Below, in pieces: positions 1-11,745 of a stretch of DNA of 64,000 nt. A program made the position numbers and the translations under genes. Under the pieces are notes generated by a model. That model made no database searches. It saw nothing but the letters and a program-made list of their open reading frames with translations, and was not told where the DNA came from. The stretch's first letter is position 1. Each line of letters starts with the position of its first letter. This DNA comes from Sisyra terminalis (Eukaryota; Arthropoda; Insecta; Neuroptera; Sisyridae), in NCBI GenBank assembly GCA_958496175.1, contig OY292275.1, positions 41,493,701 to 41,557,700 of the forward strand, read 5' to 3'.

Positions 1-250
1 CAGCGTTGTTTCCATACATTTGGACGAATGAAGCTATAATGACCGCCCATGAATTTGGTATAATGAACTTTTATGGGGTACTGAGAGGTTTTAACTAAAA
101 TCTTTAATTCCTTCACTAAAAGGGTAATTGAAAGAGATACAATGGATGTAATGCAGAAAAACTAGCCAGACCAAGGTAAGTGTCGTAAACATATACAAAT
201 TTATAGTTTATTCTTTCGTTAGAAAAATATTTTTTTTAAAAAAAAGGCTT

Positions 251-945
251 ATAATACACCATATACACTATTTTTTTTTTTTGTTCGACAAAGGACATTA
301 TTATGATGAAAAACCAATTTTTAGTTATGAAAAACTTGTATTTTGGCAGAAAAAAAAATAATTTCAATTTTCCAATGAGAGTCCGAAAACGATGGGTGCA
401 CCTATAGGTCTCCTGTGACGTCACAGTATGCATCAATATGCGGATTAAATCCGAAACATATCCAAATCGTTGAGCGGTTACCATAGAAACAACCATAATT
501 TACACAATTTTTGTCATTGTTCACAATTTAGATTTTTTATATAGAAAACATGTTTACACCAGAAAAATTATCATCAGTTTTCTCCTTAGGAATAGAGGAT
601 TGTGTAGATTGTAAAAGATTTAAATCATTAACAAAACGTTTAAACAATATTAACAACCTGTCCCTTTCTATTTAGGTACATTTGTGTTTGGAAAAATCCA
701 TGGGAGTTTGATGTACTGTAATGTGACGTCATTTTATTTCCGGGGTAATAAAAAATCGTTTTAGGCATTTTAATATAAACCATTTTTTTGTATTTTTAAA
801 TGAATATTCAATTTTATCAACTCAAGTTAAAAATTAACAGCGTAATTGTTTCTTAATAGAAGTTTAAAACACTTTTAAAACATTTAAAATTATTTTTAGA
901 TCATATGCATTAGGTTTACTATATTCACAAAATCTGTTTCTTTCA
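251..945 (+). repeat. Dispersed repeat R1, copy A
   Basis: Interspersed repeat of about 0.7 kb, recognised because the same succession of motifs recurs at 36062-37945 and 56141-57040, all in direct orientation. Shared landmarks in order are ACCATATRCAC plus a T-run, GAGTCCGAAAACGATGG, a GTGACGTCACAGT block, ACCATAGAAA, CTTAGGAATAGAGG with TGTGTAGATTG, and a final GCATTAGGT. No coding frame survives and no terminal inverted repeat was seen, so the class is unknown. This copy keeps two perfect TGACGTCA (CRE-like) octamers at 416-423 and 724-731. Boundaries are approximate. The 86-codon minus-strand open frame inside it is not supported as a gene. Confidence 0.75.
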
Positions 946-3900
946 ATCTGTGTATTACTCCACAGCTTGGCTATCCTGAAAAAACTATAATAGATCATAT
1001 CTTAGTATATTTCAATGAATTTGGATGTTCATAATTTATTAATCGTAAAGTAATATTAACAAAGCAAATATAAGTAAAATATAGCTTCTTTTAATTGTAA
1101 TTGGAAGACTAAAATTATTTTCGGAACACCATTGACTGATCTACGACTAGTATTTGGGGAAACCCCTTAAAGATTAATGACTACTATGATTATTGCATTT
1201 TTACAACTTTTAGGGGAGTAAGTTTATTAGGGGCGTACATAATGTTCAAGAAAACAATAGGTAAGTAATAATAATAAATTAATTACGATGGTTCAATTAT
1301 TGTTGCACAGCTGATGCATGCTTCCGAATACTAAAAGTCAAGTCTAGACTACAATATATTTGAATTCTCGTTTCAATTTCTCAAAAGTTAAATTTGTAGA
1401 ATTGAATAAACTTGGTAATCAGCTGAATGTGGTAATAACTTAATATTCAGGACTCATTTCACTTTGTGTGTTTTCTGCAAGGTTCTGTAGGTTCTATTGA
1501 GGGAAAATCTGAATGCTAGAATCTTACAAAAGCAATCAATTTTATGAATATTTTGTTTAGATTGAGTTTAGGCTGCATTAAAATGAAATATGTTTGCATA
1601 AAAATTAATCAATATCTATATCTAATAGTCAGATAGCAAAAATTTTATTAAAGCATTTTCCATTAACTAGCGATCAGTCGATAAGAATTTTATATTATCC
1701 AAATAATTGTTACGACACCAGGACAAGTTATAATGTTTTTAATAGGGTTTTTGATGCATTATCGGAAAGCTATGATTTCAATTTTGCTTAGAAAAGTTAA
1801 CATACTACTGCAAGAAAAACAAAACCAAATACTTGGTTTTATCATAAATATGTAACATTCAGAAACGGGAAATCTTCGTAAACGACATTTTACTTAGAGT
1901 ACACAAATTATCACACCTAGGAACTTAAATTAATGATAGATGGGAACTAAGTTTAAAATGAATAATCGAATAGTCCAAGTACGAAAAATGTTCTTAAAAA
2001 TGAAACCAGCGACATCATAAGGCGTCAGAAATTTGAATACTTCGGACATGCTATGGGATATAAAAATCAAATAGTTCAAAGAAAAATTTGAGGGAAAAGA
2101 AGTGTGGGCAAAAAGAAGACATCCTGATTGAAAAATTGAAGAGTGTGGTTCGGCAGGTGGTCTGCAGAAGTGTTTCAAAAAGCAATAAATAAAATAACGA
2201 TAGTTATTCTACTAACCAGTAAAAACATCATAGTCAACCATCGTATCGGTCATGACACCTAAATAAGAAGAAAAGAGATTGCTTTGTAAGCCTTCAAAAA
2301 AAAAAAAAATCTTCTTGAATTTGAAAATATCTTTTAAATGCAAATGGTTATCATTATCGTAAATATTTGCTTAAGAATTCAGCTTCAGTGTATGAATCTC
2401 ATTGGGTGGTAACTTTTTTTGGAATAATCATAAGTTAATATTTCCTTCGCATCATTGAATTATCATTCTGATCGTTAATAATATTTCCATTGTAATTATT
2501 TCGATAGCTTATGCAATTTTAATCATTCGTTCAGCCTTTAGAGATTGTAGTAATTGATCAATAAATTGGTTGGATTATTAGACAGATTTTTTATTTATTT
2601 TTATCCTCATCTAGATTTGTTTTTTGCATTAGGCAATTTATAACAGTTATATAACATCTAGTTACATCCAAGATTTTTTTTTATTTTCGAAATTAATCAA
2701 AAAAAAAACCGTAAAATAAAATAATATTACTACAATTTGAAACATTAATGTCAAATATATCGATAAGTATCGATCTTTCATTACCAACAATAGTATTAAA
2801 AATAAAGTTAAAACCCCTACTATAAAAATAATAATAAAATAATATTGTTCAGTTCTACAATTATAAAAAACTAGTTTATGCTACTGTATGAATCATTCAA
2901 CATTGTTCCCACTTTTGAGAAACTAGAAACTAAAAAGATTATTCCCGAAGAAGAAAATACAAAACACTAAGTCGAGATCCTAAAAAAATCTACAGTTAAC
3001 AGAAAAATGAACAAACAACGAGTAAGAAGAGTGATATTGGGTGAAGTCCAATACTTAGTTAAACATTCGATAATTTGTTTAGGCCTAGAATAATTCTTAA
3101 AAAAAACAAATTTTTCGGACGCATCATTAAAAAGTAATGGTATAAATCCTGTCGAGGAGTTCCAAGAAAACTCCCCGATTTTTTCAATGTAAATATTTCA
3201 AATTACTTAAGAAATAATTTCACCTAAAAAAATCGGAAAAAGATGCTTAAATGAGTTGGCCCTCATTGTGATTTTTTTATTGACTTGAACCAATAAATTG
3301 AAAACTTTTGTATCTCTTAAACTTACAGTTATTATCGTTCCAAATTTTTTTCTTAAAAATTAATTACCCAATTTTGATCACTTACTTCATATTCTTTTAT
3401 AACTCTAAAATTTCAACCATAATAATTTGAAAAGTTCTCCTTCATCTTGTTGAAAAACCTTTCCTTACCATTTATTTTATTTTCAAATTTTCGTATGCTT
3501 CATAATTCTGAATTTATAACGACCATCTGGAAAAACTTTCAAAGTTTTCAAGCAATAAAAACCAAATTTTCTCGCGAAATAATTTGATGGTAACACATTT
3601 TTTTTTCAAATTTCCAATTCAATAGTCAAATTAAATTAATGAACAAAACTAAAAAAAATTGTTATGCCTCTTCTCCTCAATTTCTCCTCATTTTTACTAT
3701 GTTACCAAATATAAAGTGAAAACAAAAGCGAAAAGAAAATTTCAAACTTAAACGTATCTAAAGTGTTTGCGAACGTTGAAGCATTATCTAATGTTTGTAA
3801 ATATTTAAGCAAACATCTTCGTTTTCTGCTCTCCTGACACGCTATCTTCATCATTGTCTTCTTGATCATATATGCAACAAACATATTTTCGTTTCAAACG

Positions 3901-4831
3901 TGTTTAAGCATAAATTTAACGCAAATAGATTTCCATAAGTTTGTTTTCTTTTATTTTACACCTGAAGGAAAATCGATGTTCCTCAAACATCTACAATGAA
4001 AATTCGGCGGAGCGTTCGGAAAACTCTTTGGTGAATGGAGTAAACAAGTTTGAGCCTAAGGGATAATTTTATGTTTTCCATTGTTGATGGAAATTCAGTT
4101 TAAAAGTTATTTTCGGTCGACATAAAAGAAAAGTGCGGAATCGACTCGACCTGTGACTTTGTAACCCTTGTTAGAAAACTTTGAAACAAAAGATTCGAGT
4201 TTAATGGTTTTTTCCTGAATAAATATAATATTTAACCCTTATTTAAGTTGTTTTTAATATTCAATTTTCATTTTTTGATTATTTCGTACCTTTGGATTGT
4301 GCTTTTACTTTATATCCATTAATTTTTTATTGATGAGACTACAAAATATTATAAGTCATTGAAATGACCATCGTGCAGATGTGGCACCTAAAACAAATAC
4401 ATATTAAAGTTTTACATTTTGATTTTTGACCAAAAATTTTTGAGTTAGCCTTACTTTGAGGTGATTTATTTAGGGACCTTTTTAAAGCAATTTTCATTTC
4501 GCTTCTATTAGATCTCTTTGTAGTTCGTTTGTAAGATATGGAACCCATAATCTCATTTTTCACCTACTTCCCAGCACTTTCTCGTGCTGAATTTTAGCTC
4601 ACCTGCTATCTCTCGATGACCATCCATGAATCCGTCGTAAAATTTCATAACCACTTAGTATTTATAATTTAACCAAATATTAACTTTGATTAAAAATTGG
4701 TTGCCTACCTTCACAGGCGCATGTAAAAGAATCAATTTAATGACAGTTGAAATAAGTTGCAACAATCAATTAGTTCAAATTTGAGACAATGATTGACAAA
4801 ATTGATATTAAAAATTGGGGTATCTATAAAA
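946..4831. other. Gene-free AT-rich stretch
   Basis: I see no supported gene, RNA or recognisable mobile element here. The short open frames (at most about 80 codons) lack coding character and are what AT-rich noncoding DNA yields. There are A/T homopolymer runs, for example near 2297 and 2700. Confidence 0.6.
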
Positions 4832-4968
4832 CAGGCCATTCACGCTCCGACTTGCAGTTCTACTAGAAATCCGACTTTCGAAGTTGGATCTAAAGTCGAA
4901 CCGTGAATATAGTTGATCCAACTAGTAGTCCGACTAGCAGTACTGCAAGTCGGAGCGTAAATGGCCTG
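4832..4968. mobile_element. Short TIR element (MITE), family M1
   Basis: The 137-bp element starts CAGGCCATTCACGCTCCGAC and ends with the reverse complement of nearly the same sequence. Internal blocks (GTCGGACTAG-like, AAAGTCGAACCGTGAA) also fold back. A longer relative with the same ends lies at 62166-62763. The flanking 8-mers agree only partly, so the expected hAT-type duplication is eroded or the superfamily assignment is wrong. No coding capacity; non-autonomous. Confidence 0.8.
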
Positions 4969-5366
4969 CTTAAGTGCACTTTAAAATATGTTAATTAATG
5001 CCAGATAATTTATTTTTTAAATAAGTGATTTGCACGCCAGATTTAAACATTTAACTCCAAGATAGATCAAATCGACATATAATTTAAGTATAAAACGACA
5101 GCACAAGCATGTACAACATAGAATTAAAAACGCCAAGTAGTGTACAATAAGTAGTGTCAAATAAGTAAAGTTATTGAACAATTATTGCTTTCTTTGCTAT
5201 TGATGAGCGCCCACAATTACGTTTTTGTCCTAAAGGAATACATTTAGTTTCCTCAGGGACTTCATTTTTTTTCAAACAGATAAGAAGACCCATCGTATAT
5301 TTGCGCATATATTTTATTTGAAATATTGAACACGTATAATTACATTTACTAATATCAGCATCTATA

Positions 5367-5860
5367 TTAAACGCCTAAGTACCATAAAACTCTGTTCAAA
5401 ATCTTCAAAAGTTTCCAGTCTTCAATGAAATATCTGATTATATATTCTAAAGTTATACTTTTGTAACTTGAATTTGAGGTACATACACAGTATTTATTAT
5501 CCGCTTTTATTATTTTCTTGCTTTGCAATGCCCAATGATGAGATCTGGTCCATTCTTTTAAAGTAACTGTTGATTTCACAGAAATTTTTTTGTTGCATTG
5601 CAGCTCTGGATTTCTGTCCATTGACCATTTAATTAGTAAATAATTTAGTTTATTTAAAAATTGAGAAATATATATACGATCTCTTATAGTGTACTCTTTT
5701 TTAATTACGGAATTGGTAGATTCAATCCTATTTTTTGTACTTAGATATCCTGATGCTGTACCATCGAACCAATTTTGATATGATTTTAGCCACGTAGTGC
5801 ATTGAATTAATTAATAAATTCCGAAACTGTTTTTCCCACTTTTCTACGAAAAGTGCCTGG
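5367..5860 (-). pseudogene. MULE (Phantom-like) transposase C-terminal relic
   Basis: On the minus strand one frame is open from 5810 to the stop at 5367. It reads NWFDGTASGYLSTK, then NRIESTNSVIKKEYTIRDR, ISQFLNKLN, KWSMDRNPE and LKEWTRSHHWALQ. This order (a W-x-G...STNN-x-(I/L)E-x-TN-x-(V/I)IK block, a TLR-R-like block, a QFL helix, WS-DRNP, and a final (L/K)xWT...W) is that of Mutator-superfamily transposases of the Phantom/FLYWCH-associated type in insects. The upstream part continues in another frame to about 5860 (VEKWEKQF), separated by a stop beside 5811, so a frameshift has occurred. The DDE catalytic region and zinc finger are missing. No terminal repeats were located. It is a decayed fragment. 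Assignment to the superfamily is fairly secure; the subfamily is from memory of the pattern. Confidence 0.7.
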
Positions 5861-6990
5861 TGCCTTTACAAAAGTTTGCTTATTATGGCACGTTTGTAAA
5901 GTCAATTTGTTTGTTAATTATAAATTAATAAATTTGCTTAGTTTATCAATATTAATATCAATTTATCCATTTTAATTTATAATCAAAAAATCTTTTATGA
6001 TTTGACTTTTTTTAATTGGCGGAGAAATTGCAAATCTAAACATTTTCAGCTAATTTATTATTATTACTAATTTATTAAGTGTTGTTGTTACTTTTTAAAA
6101 AAGGTTTACATTATATAACTGTAGACTAAATTTGCTGATAAATAACCTTTGTTGCGTATTTTTTAATACATAGATGTCCAATGAAATATTTTTCTGTACA
6201 TATTATAAAAGAACTGTTCCCTCTTATTATCTGGCGTTAAAACACACTTTTTAACGTGATTTTTCGACCTTTTTCGACGTACATTTAAGTTGCACCCTTA
6301 AACATATATCGAAAGACTTAAAAAAGAGAAAATAAAAATATTTGAAAAAAGATTTTTAAAAGCTCACTCCTATTGATAAAACACACTTAAAAAGGAAAAA
6401 AATAAATTTTTGAATTGAATCTTAGAACCAATTGCACCATCGCCATTAAGGCGATATGAGCCAAACAGTGAGAATAGTTAGCTATCAAGTAGTCCATCAA
6501 AGCAAGAGGTGTAGTTTTTTTTTTACAATTTGGTAGTATGGAACACCCATCGCTTTGATGCACAGCTAGATAGCTTACGATTCTCATTAATAGGCAAATA
6601 TCGTCTTAATATCGTTAGTGTAATCGGTACGAAGATTCGGTTCATAAAATTATTTTTTACCTTTTCAGAGCATTTTATCAATAGAAGCAAGGTTTTTAAA
6701 ACCTTTTTTCAAATATATTTTCCCTGTTTGTTAAACAGGACATTTTCTTTAAGTTTTATGTTGATATCACCAATGTTTGATCTTTCGGGCATAACTTTTG
6801 ATAAAATGTCTGAAACAAGAGACCGATGTCTGTTCGTCATTCCACCAAGTTTTATTTCCTAACGAATTTCATTTCGCTCTCGTCTCAATCCCATTTAATT
6901 TATGCCCCCTCTTAAAAGCTCGATTCGTCCGCGCCAACAATCCAAAATATTTTCGTATGTCGCAACAGAAGAATAAAATTTAGTGTTGTA
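5861..6990. other. Gene-free AT-rich stretch
   Basis: Nothing recognisable apart from AT-rich DNA. A 110-codon plus-strand open frame at 6530-6862 has no ATG start at its 5' limit, no domain I recognise and no flanking gene signals, so I do not call it. Confidence 0.5.
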
Positions 6991-7720
6991 TTTGGCCCAA
7001 TTCCAAAATGAGCAAGCAAACCCAACAACGTTCACGGACAATTCAGGGTTGAAGCTTTGTCAGTGAAAATATACGGGGTGTTTCGCCCATAAATTTCATT
7101 TTACGCGGAGACAAAGCTCCATTTTTATATTGAAAAGCTCGCACGAGCTTCTCAAGCGCTTTCGGCTTCGTCGTATTGCGTTCGCGTTATCGCCGTACTC
7201 GCCTACTTCCTCCCACAAAACTAGTTTTGTCTAATTTATTTATTTATTAGGCGATTTAATGAAACAAAATAAAAGTTCCAACCGGCCACGGGGTGGCCGG
7301 TTCAGTCGGAGTTGGGAGTTGATCGTAAAATGATTTCATTTACAAAATTACATTTGAGGTAGAATGAGCAAATGTTTGCTGGAAATTGGGTGATTTCATC
7401 TCGTGCAAAATTAATTGTACGCGCCCACCCCCGGCCCGCTCATTATGCACCCCATTTTCGGCATTCCAGCTGCCATGTCATTTCGCCTGGTCGTAAATTT
7501 GCGTTGAGAGAGAGACGATTTAAATCGGAAACACAGTTGAAATTTAATTCATTTCAAATCAATCACCAAATTGTTTTCGAAACAAAAAAGCTACGTAACA
7601 AAACCGAATCGAAACAAAACCGAATCGAAACAATGGCGAGATGTATAACAAAACGGCAACGTGTAATTGCTACGAGTCGATGACGTCGCTGATCGATCTC
7701 AAGAATGGGCGATCGACGTT
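6991..7720. promoter_or_regulatory. GC/CpG-richer unique patch, candidate cis-regulatory DNA
   Basis: Base composition rises sharply against its surroundings, with many CpG dinucleotides and no repeat similarity inside the window. It contains a perfect hairpin at 7280-7302 (10-bp arms AACCGGCCAC, GGG loop) and the tandem phrase AAACCGAATCG near 7598-7627. A 103-codon open frame (7372-7683) crosses it but shows no domain. Conserved noncoding DNA is an inference from composition only. Confidence 0.3.
7280..7302. repeat. Perfect 10-bp hairpin, 3-nt loop
   Basis: AACCGGCCAC, loop GGG, then GTGGCCGGTT. It is the most GC-rich hairpin noticed in the window and lies inside the GC-richer patch. No T-run follows that would make it terminator-like, and this is eukaryotic DNA. 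Confidence 0.8.
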
Positions 7721-8398
7721 ACGGTGCGATTTTAAATTTTAAACATTAACGACCTTTGCTCTACGCTTTGTTTATAATTCAATTCGACAACTGGTTTTCC
7801 TATTCACTTTTATAGCTCTAATTGAAATGAGAGGCAAATTTTATTAGGAAAAGACTTTTTTCTATTTCACTTAACTTCAATTAACGCGTGGTAAATGACT
7901 TGGAAATGGGAAATATTGAAGAAATTTATTTTTGATAAGAGTTCCCGTTTTCCATTTAAATATTTTCTTTTTTCTTCGAATTGTTTCGAAATTGTTCAAG
8001 TTTATAAATAGCAATGAGATTTTATTCTTTAATCGAAAATAAACTGTGTAAAAATTTCTAAAATACAAATCATTGATTGAATACATAAGCATGGTTAAGA
8101 TTTTTATTGAAGAAGAACGAAGGAAAAACAGTAATCATGGCCAACCGTCTTATGAAAATAATTTTCTTTTTAATTTAGAAATATATACATTTTCTTGCTA
8201 CAGAAAAGCGTCTTCAAGAGAGAATCTCTCCATCACTCTTCCATATTTGGGTAATTGGTACCATACATTCTTGAATGAACGTGGATTTTTGATAACATTC
8301 GAGAATCAGTGTAAGGGGTAAAATTTACTACACCAAGTAAGGAACAATATGTTAATTTCTTTGAACTTTACTCATCTATAAAGAAATATCTTTTCAGA

Positions 8399-8471
8399 TT
8401 TTTATTAGCCCTAGAGTCGCTATAAACCTTGGCAGTTATAAAGTGATGGTAAATATCAATTTTTAAAAAAA
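8399..8471 (+). repeat. tRNA-derived SINE, 3' half only
   Basis: Contains TTTTATTAGCCCTAGAGTCG, then a CCTTGGCAGTTATAAAGTGATGGTAAATA block ending in an A-run, matching the 3' body of the full copies at 39422 and 40495. The tRNA-like head is absent or too diverged to see. It abuts the left edge of repeat R2 copy A. Confidence 0.7.
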
Positions 8472-8662
8472 CGGTATGTGTACTAATGTACGCTCATGAG
8501 AAGTTATTATTTGCACTATTAATACAACTTATTATTAGTACTTATTTGTCGTAATTATAAGAATATTTTTAATCCACTACCATAGCATATTCCGCTAGTG
8601 CCTGAAATAGTACATCAGTTATTAGGAGTTTGTGATAACTAAAATTTGATACAATTTTAAAA

Positions 8663-8870
8663 ACAATTATTACTCTCTAAAGCAAATTTCAAATTGTATG
8701 GTTTTAATAATGGTTTTAATTTGAGTGTTTTTTAAAATTGTTTCACATTTTGCCTGATGAAGTTGGAATAACACCAACGAAACGTTGCAATTGAAATAAA
8801 TGAAGTAAAACACTGCTAAATTATTTAGTCTACCACATCCTGATATATCCTTCATATTATACAATTATTA
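8663..8870 (+). mobile_element. 188-bp hammerhead-motif insertion with 10-bp target duplication
   Basis: The insert 8673-8860 is bounded by perfect direct repeats ACAATTATTA (8663-8672 and 8861-8870). Copy B of R2 has this site once (ACAACTTTTA in the same context, reverse strand near 26874), giving an empty-site comparison. The insert is not A-tailed and encodes nothing convincing. Its centre carries a CTGATGA ... GAAAC hammerhead-like core (separate entry). Small non-autonomous hammerhead retroelements (animal retrozymes, mobilised by Penelope-like elements) are the nearest known class. That assignment is inference. Confidence 0.75.
8750..8790 (+). ncRNA. Hammerhead-ribozyme-like motif (type I-like)
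   Basis: The core CTGATGA is at 8754-8760. Stem II is GUUGG (8762-8766) with CCAAC (8774-8778), followed by GAAA (8779-8782). ACGU (8782-8785) could serve as a minimal palindromic stem III, with U at 8786 at the cleavage position. Stem I is UUGC (8750-8753) with GCAA (8787-8790). Departure from the canonical fold: one extra A lies between the core and stem II. Minimal stem III is a known property of Penelope-associated hammerheads, which act as dimers. Activity cannot be judged from sequence. Confidence 0.55.
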
Positions 8871-9127
8871 TTTTTAATGTCGATATAACAGGCAAATGTA
8901 TGTATGACGGCAAAGACAGAGAAGAAAGAATGTAAACACATCTATATGAGTGTAATACAGATAAAATAATTATTGTCTTAATTTTTAACAAACTGGTTGT
9001 TGTCATTGGTTTCAACAGTCATTTCGTTTTCATTCAATTGCCAATTTTTGCCATTTGTCAATTTTGTCAGTGTTGGGCTATAAATATTTCCCAGAAAGTT
9101 ACTAGTTTTCAAATAATAAATTGAATT

Positions 9128-9351
9128 GGTGGCTCATGTTCTTTTAAGCGGCATCAATATCTGGCAACGTTGCAATTTCTACTTTATTCTTCATTTAATT
9201 CGCAATTTACTAGTTCAATTCTAAAATCATATAATTTGCTTCTTTAGTTAATTTTCATTATGACCTGATTTGCTCATGTGTCAATTTAAAAACAAAGTTG
9301 TAAATGCAACGTCGCTAGATATTGATGCCGCTAAAAGGGACATGAGCCAAA
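9128..9351. repeat. Foldback inside R2 copy A
   Basis: The left arm (GGCTCATGTTC, GCGGCATCAATATCTGGCAA) is mirrored on the right (TTGATGCCGCT ... CATGAGCC), with arms of roughly 90 bp around a central AT-rich spacer. Related foldbacks are at 26026-26262 (in R2 copy B) and, in diverged form, at 28747-28975. Confidence 0.75.
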
Positions 9352-10240
9352 TTGGCTATTTATACATACGGTATAGTAGTGTAAAATATTATAAACAATT
9401 GACTACTTACACAAATTTGTATCTTAAATATATGAATTTACTGTTTCTTATACAGCATGGGTCACTTGTAAAACATTTACGATATAGAAGTGGATTGTAG
9501 TCATAAACTGTCATGTATAAATATGAATAAACAGTAAATTGTATATTGATATAGTTGCCTAAATAGTCAATTGCGTGTTCCTACAGCAAGTACAAATAGC
9601 GACGGAGTAAAAAATTATTTATTGCAAAAGTACTTGTTAGTTTTATTATATATTTATATTTATATATTGAAACCAATTTTTAATTAAAATATTAAAATAA
9701 TGCAATTAAATGTATCAATCGACTTTCGTTGCATTATTTTAAAAATTGCGTTGAATAATTTCTAAAAATACGTTTCTCTTAAATGTCTTTCAATTATTGT
9801 GTAATAATATGGATATGGTTCAAACTATAACTGTAAATGAAAATGTTCGACGATATCGATTTTTTTCGATAATCTCTTCCTCGCACTTTTTAATTTTAAC
9901 GTCGATCTTTTCTGTTGGTTCCCCTACCGAATACCAAAAAACCTGAGCTAGCGGTCAACTCAGTCGACTTGGTTGCGTTTTTAGTACTGTGCAAATCGCT
10001 TCCAAAAATTGGCCTACTTTCACCTGCATGAAGTTTCTCGCTTGGGAGCAACCATTTGGGAGCCACGTCGTACTGTAGCGTCACGGCGTCACATTTTATT
10101 AAAAATTCTGTCTTTATTTTTTCACAACACCGCTAAAGAAGTATAACTTCAATTATAAAGAAAATAATCAAATTCTCTATAGAAACCACAAATTTTCTTT
10201 CATAAAAAGAACCTTTTAAATTTCACTTCATATAAGTCAA

Positions 10241-11440
10241 TCATGCCAATTTAATTGCTCTTGCTTAACTTCTAAACTAGTTTTTAAATAATTCAATACA
10301 GCAACGAGGAGGAAGAGAAAGAGTTAGGGTAGTAGAAATAAGGGAATTGGAAATTGTGGTTGAGCAAAAGGATTCAAAAGACGCTTTAGTATGTGAGGTT
10401 TGGGAAGCGTGGAAGATGTTCAAGATGTTAAAGTTTATAAAGATCATAAACCTCTTTGTTATTAAAAATGGGTTAGGCCATGCTTGAACATCTTTAAATT
10501 CTCACGAATTTCATTGTAAGTTTTTTCAACCCTTTCGCTTCTTCTATTATAACTTCTTTAATTTCTGAAATAAAAATATTTACCTATGCGTTCGCTGAGT
10601 TTTGAGATTTCCATTACGACATAAGACTCAGGTGGAAATTACATGAAATTCGATTACAGCAAAAAGTATTCAAATATATTGAATATAGTTTACGTATAGT
10701 TTACGTACTAAATTAATATTTTACGTACATATGTAATAACTAATTAAGTGTTTAATACTCGATGATAATTCAGTGGTAATTAGCCTGGGTTCAATCGAAT
10801 TCTAGCGGTTCGGTGGATATCAAGATTTTAAAGCTTTGCTCATTTTGTGCATCTTTGTTTTCATATGTACCTTCATTTTGATTTTGAAAAAAGTATATAA
10901 TTTGTTTCCAATTAAGAAGGGTTCGATGAATGCACATATGAAACTGATGGAGATCAGTACATCCCCCAAAATTAAGAACCACTGAGTTTGTTCTTAGGGT
11001 TAGCGTATCTTTATGAATAAAAATATATGCAATTTTTTGTACAAAATTCATTTGTGTTGTTAATAAATGTCTAAAGGTACCTTGAAAGAGTCTTATTTTA
11101 ATTATTTAAGAAAATAACTACCATTTTAACAATTTTTCCTCTTTAAAAATTTCTTTTACATCAAACTTTAAGAACCTATAAGTTTTCGAGTTTCTTATAG
11201 AAAATTTTCATTGAAAACTCATAAAAAACATGTTTTTCCCTCGTAACAATATTGGCAGTTTTCATAAATAGTTTTCATTTCGCGAAGTGAGCCATTCTAT
11301 ATATTTCCCTTGTTCGGCACTTATACGAACGAAATAATCGTAAAAAAAAATACAAAATATAAAAAGATGTTATCGATAAGAAAACATAAAGTGTGCGAAA
11401 CGAAGAAAAAATCGTTGCTTCGATTCGAATAAAATTGAAT
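10241..11440. other. Gene-free AT-rich stretch
   Basis: No recognisable gene or repeat. A purine-rich run occurs at about 10305-10430. Short open frames here are not supported. Confidence 0.5.
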
Positions 11441-11745
11441 ATTTTCATTTGTATCATGAACTCGGCCGCTCGGAATTTTCCCCCGAAACAGAAACGAAAT
11501 GAGATGTGGTCATGGGGATGAGAATCTGGCTGAATCTGCCCCATCCGACTGCGGATGACTGCATCATATTTTTCCATTTCTGTATTTTGCATATCAAATC
11601 TATCTAAAAAGTATATTATATTTCGACTCATATATCATCCCATTATACGCCCGCTGTCTTCCCGTAAAATCGAAAACTGGTGGTTCCACTCAATCCCGTG
11701 TGAGGTAGTGCGCCCCTTCAATTCAATGGGAAACCATTAAACAAA
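11441..11745. other. GC-richer unique patch
   Basis: Composition and CpG content rise relative to both flanks. Overlapping open frames on both strands (118 codons minus, 61 plus) have no recognisable domain and no preferred start. Possibly conserved noncoding DNA; inference only. Confidence 0.25.

Larger units (their letters stand above)
8472..10240 (+). repeat. Dispersed repeat R2, copy A
   Basis: About 1.75 kb whose reverse complement is found at 25080-27045. Shared blocks include GTACTAATGTACGCTC (8477), the CATAGCATATTCC region, CATTTCGTTTTCATTCAATT, AACTTTCTGGGAAATA-like sequence, a foldback with CTGGCAACGTTGCA, and TGTAGCGTCACGGCGTCACA (10075). A weak 62-codon minus-strand frame at 9896-10084 is not conserved at protein level in copy B, so no protein is called. 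Class unresolved: no clear TIR or LTR. The outer boundaries are approximate. Confidence 0.75.

Noticed and set aside
6530..6862. 110-codon plus-strand open frame
   Set aside because: Phe/Ser-rich, non-ATG 5' limit, no recognisable domain; typical of T-rich noncoding DNA.
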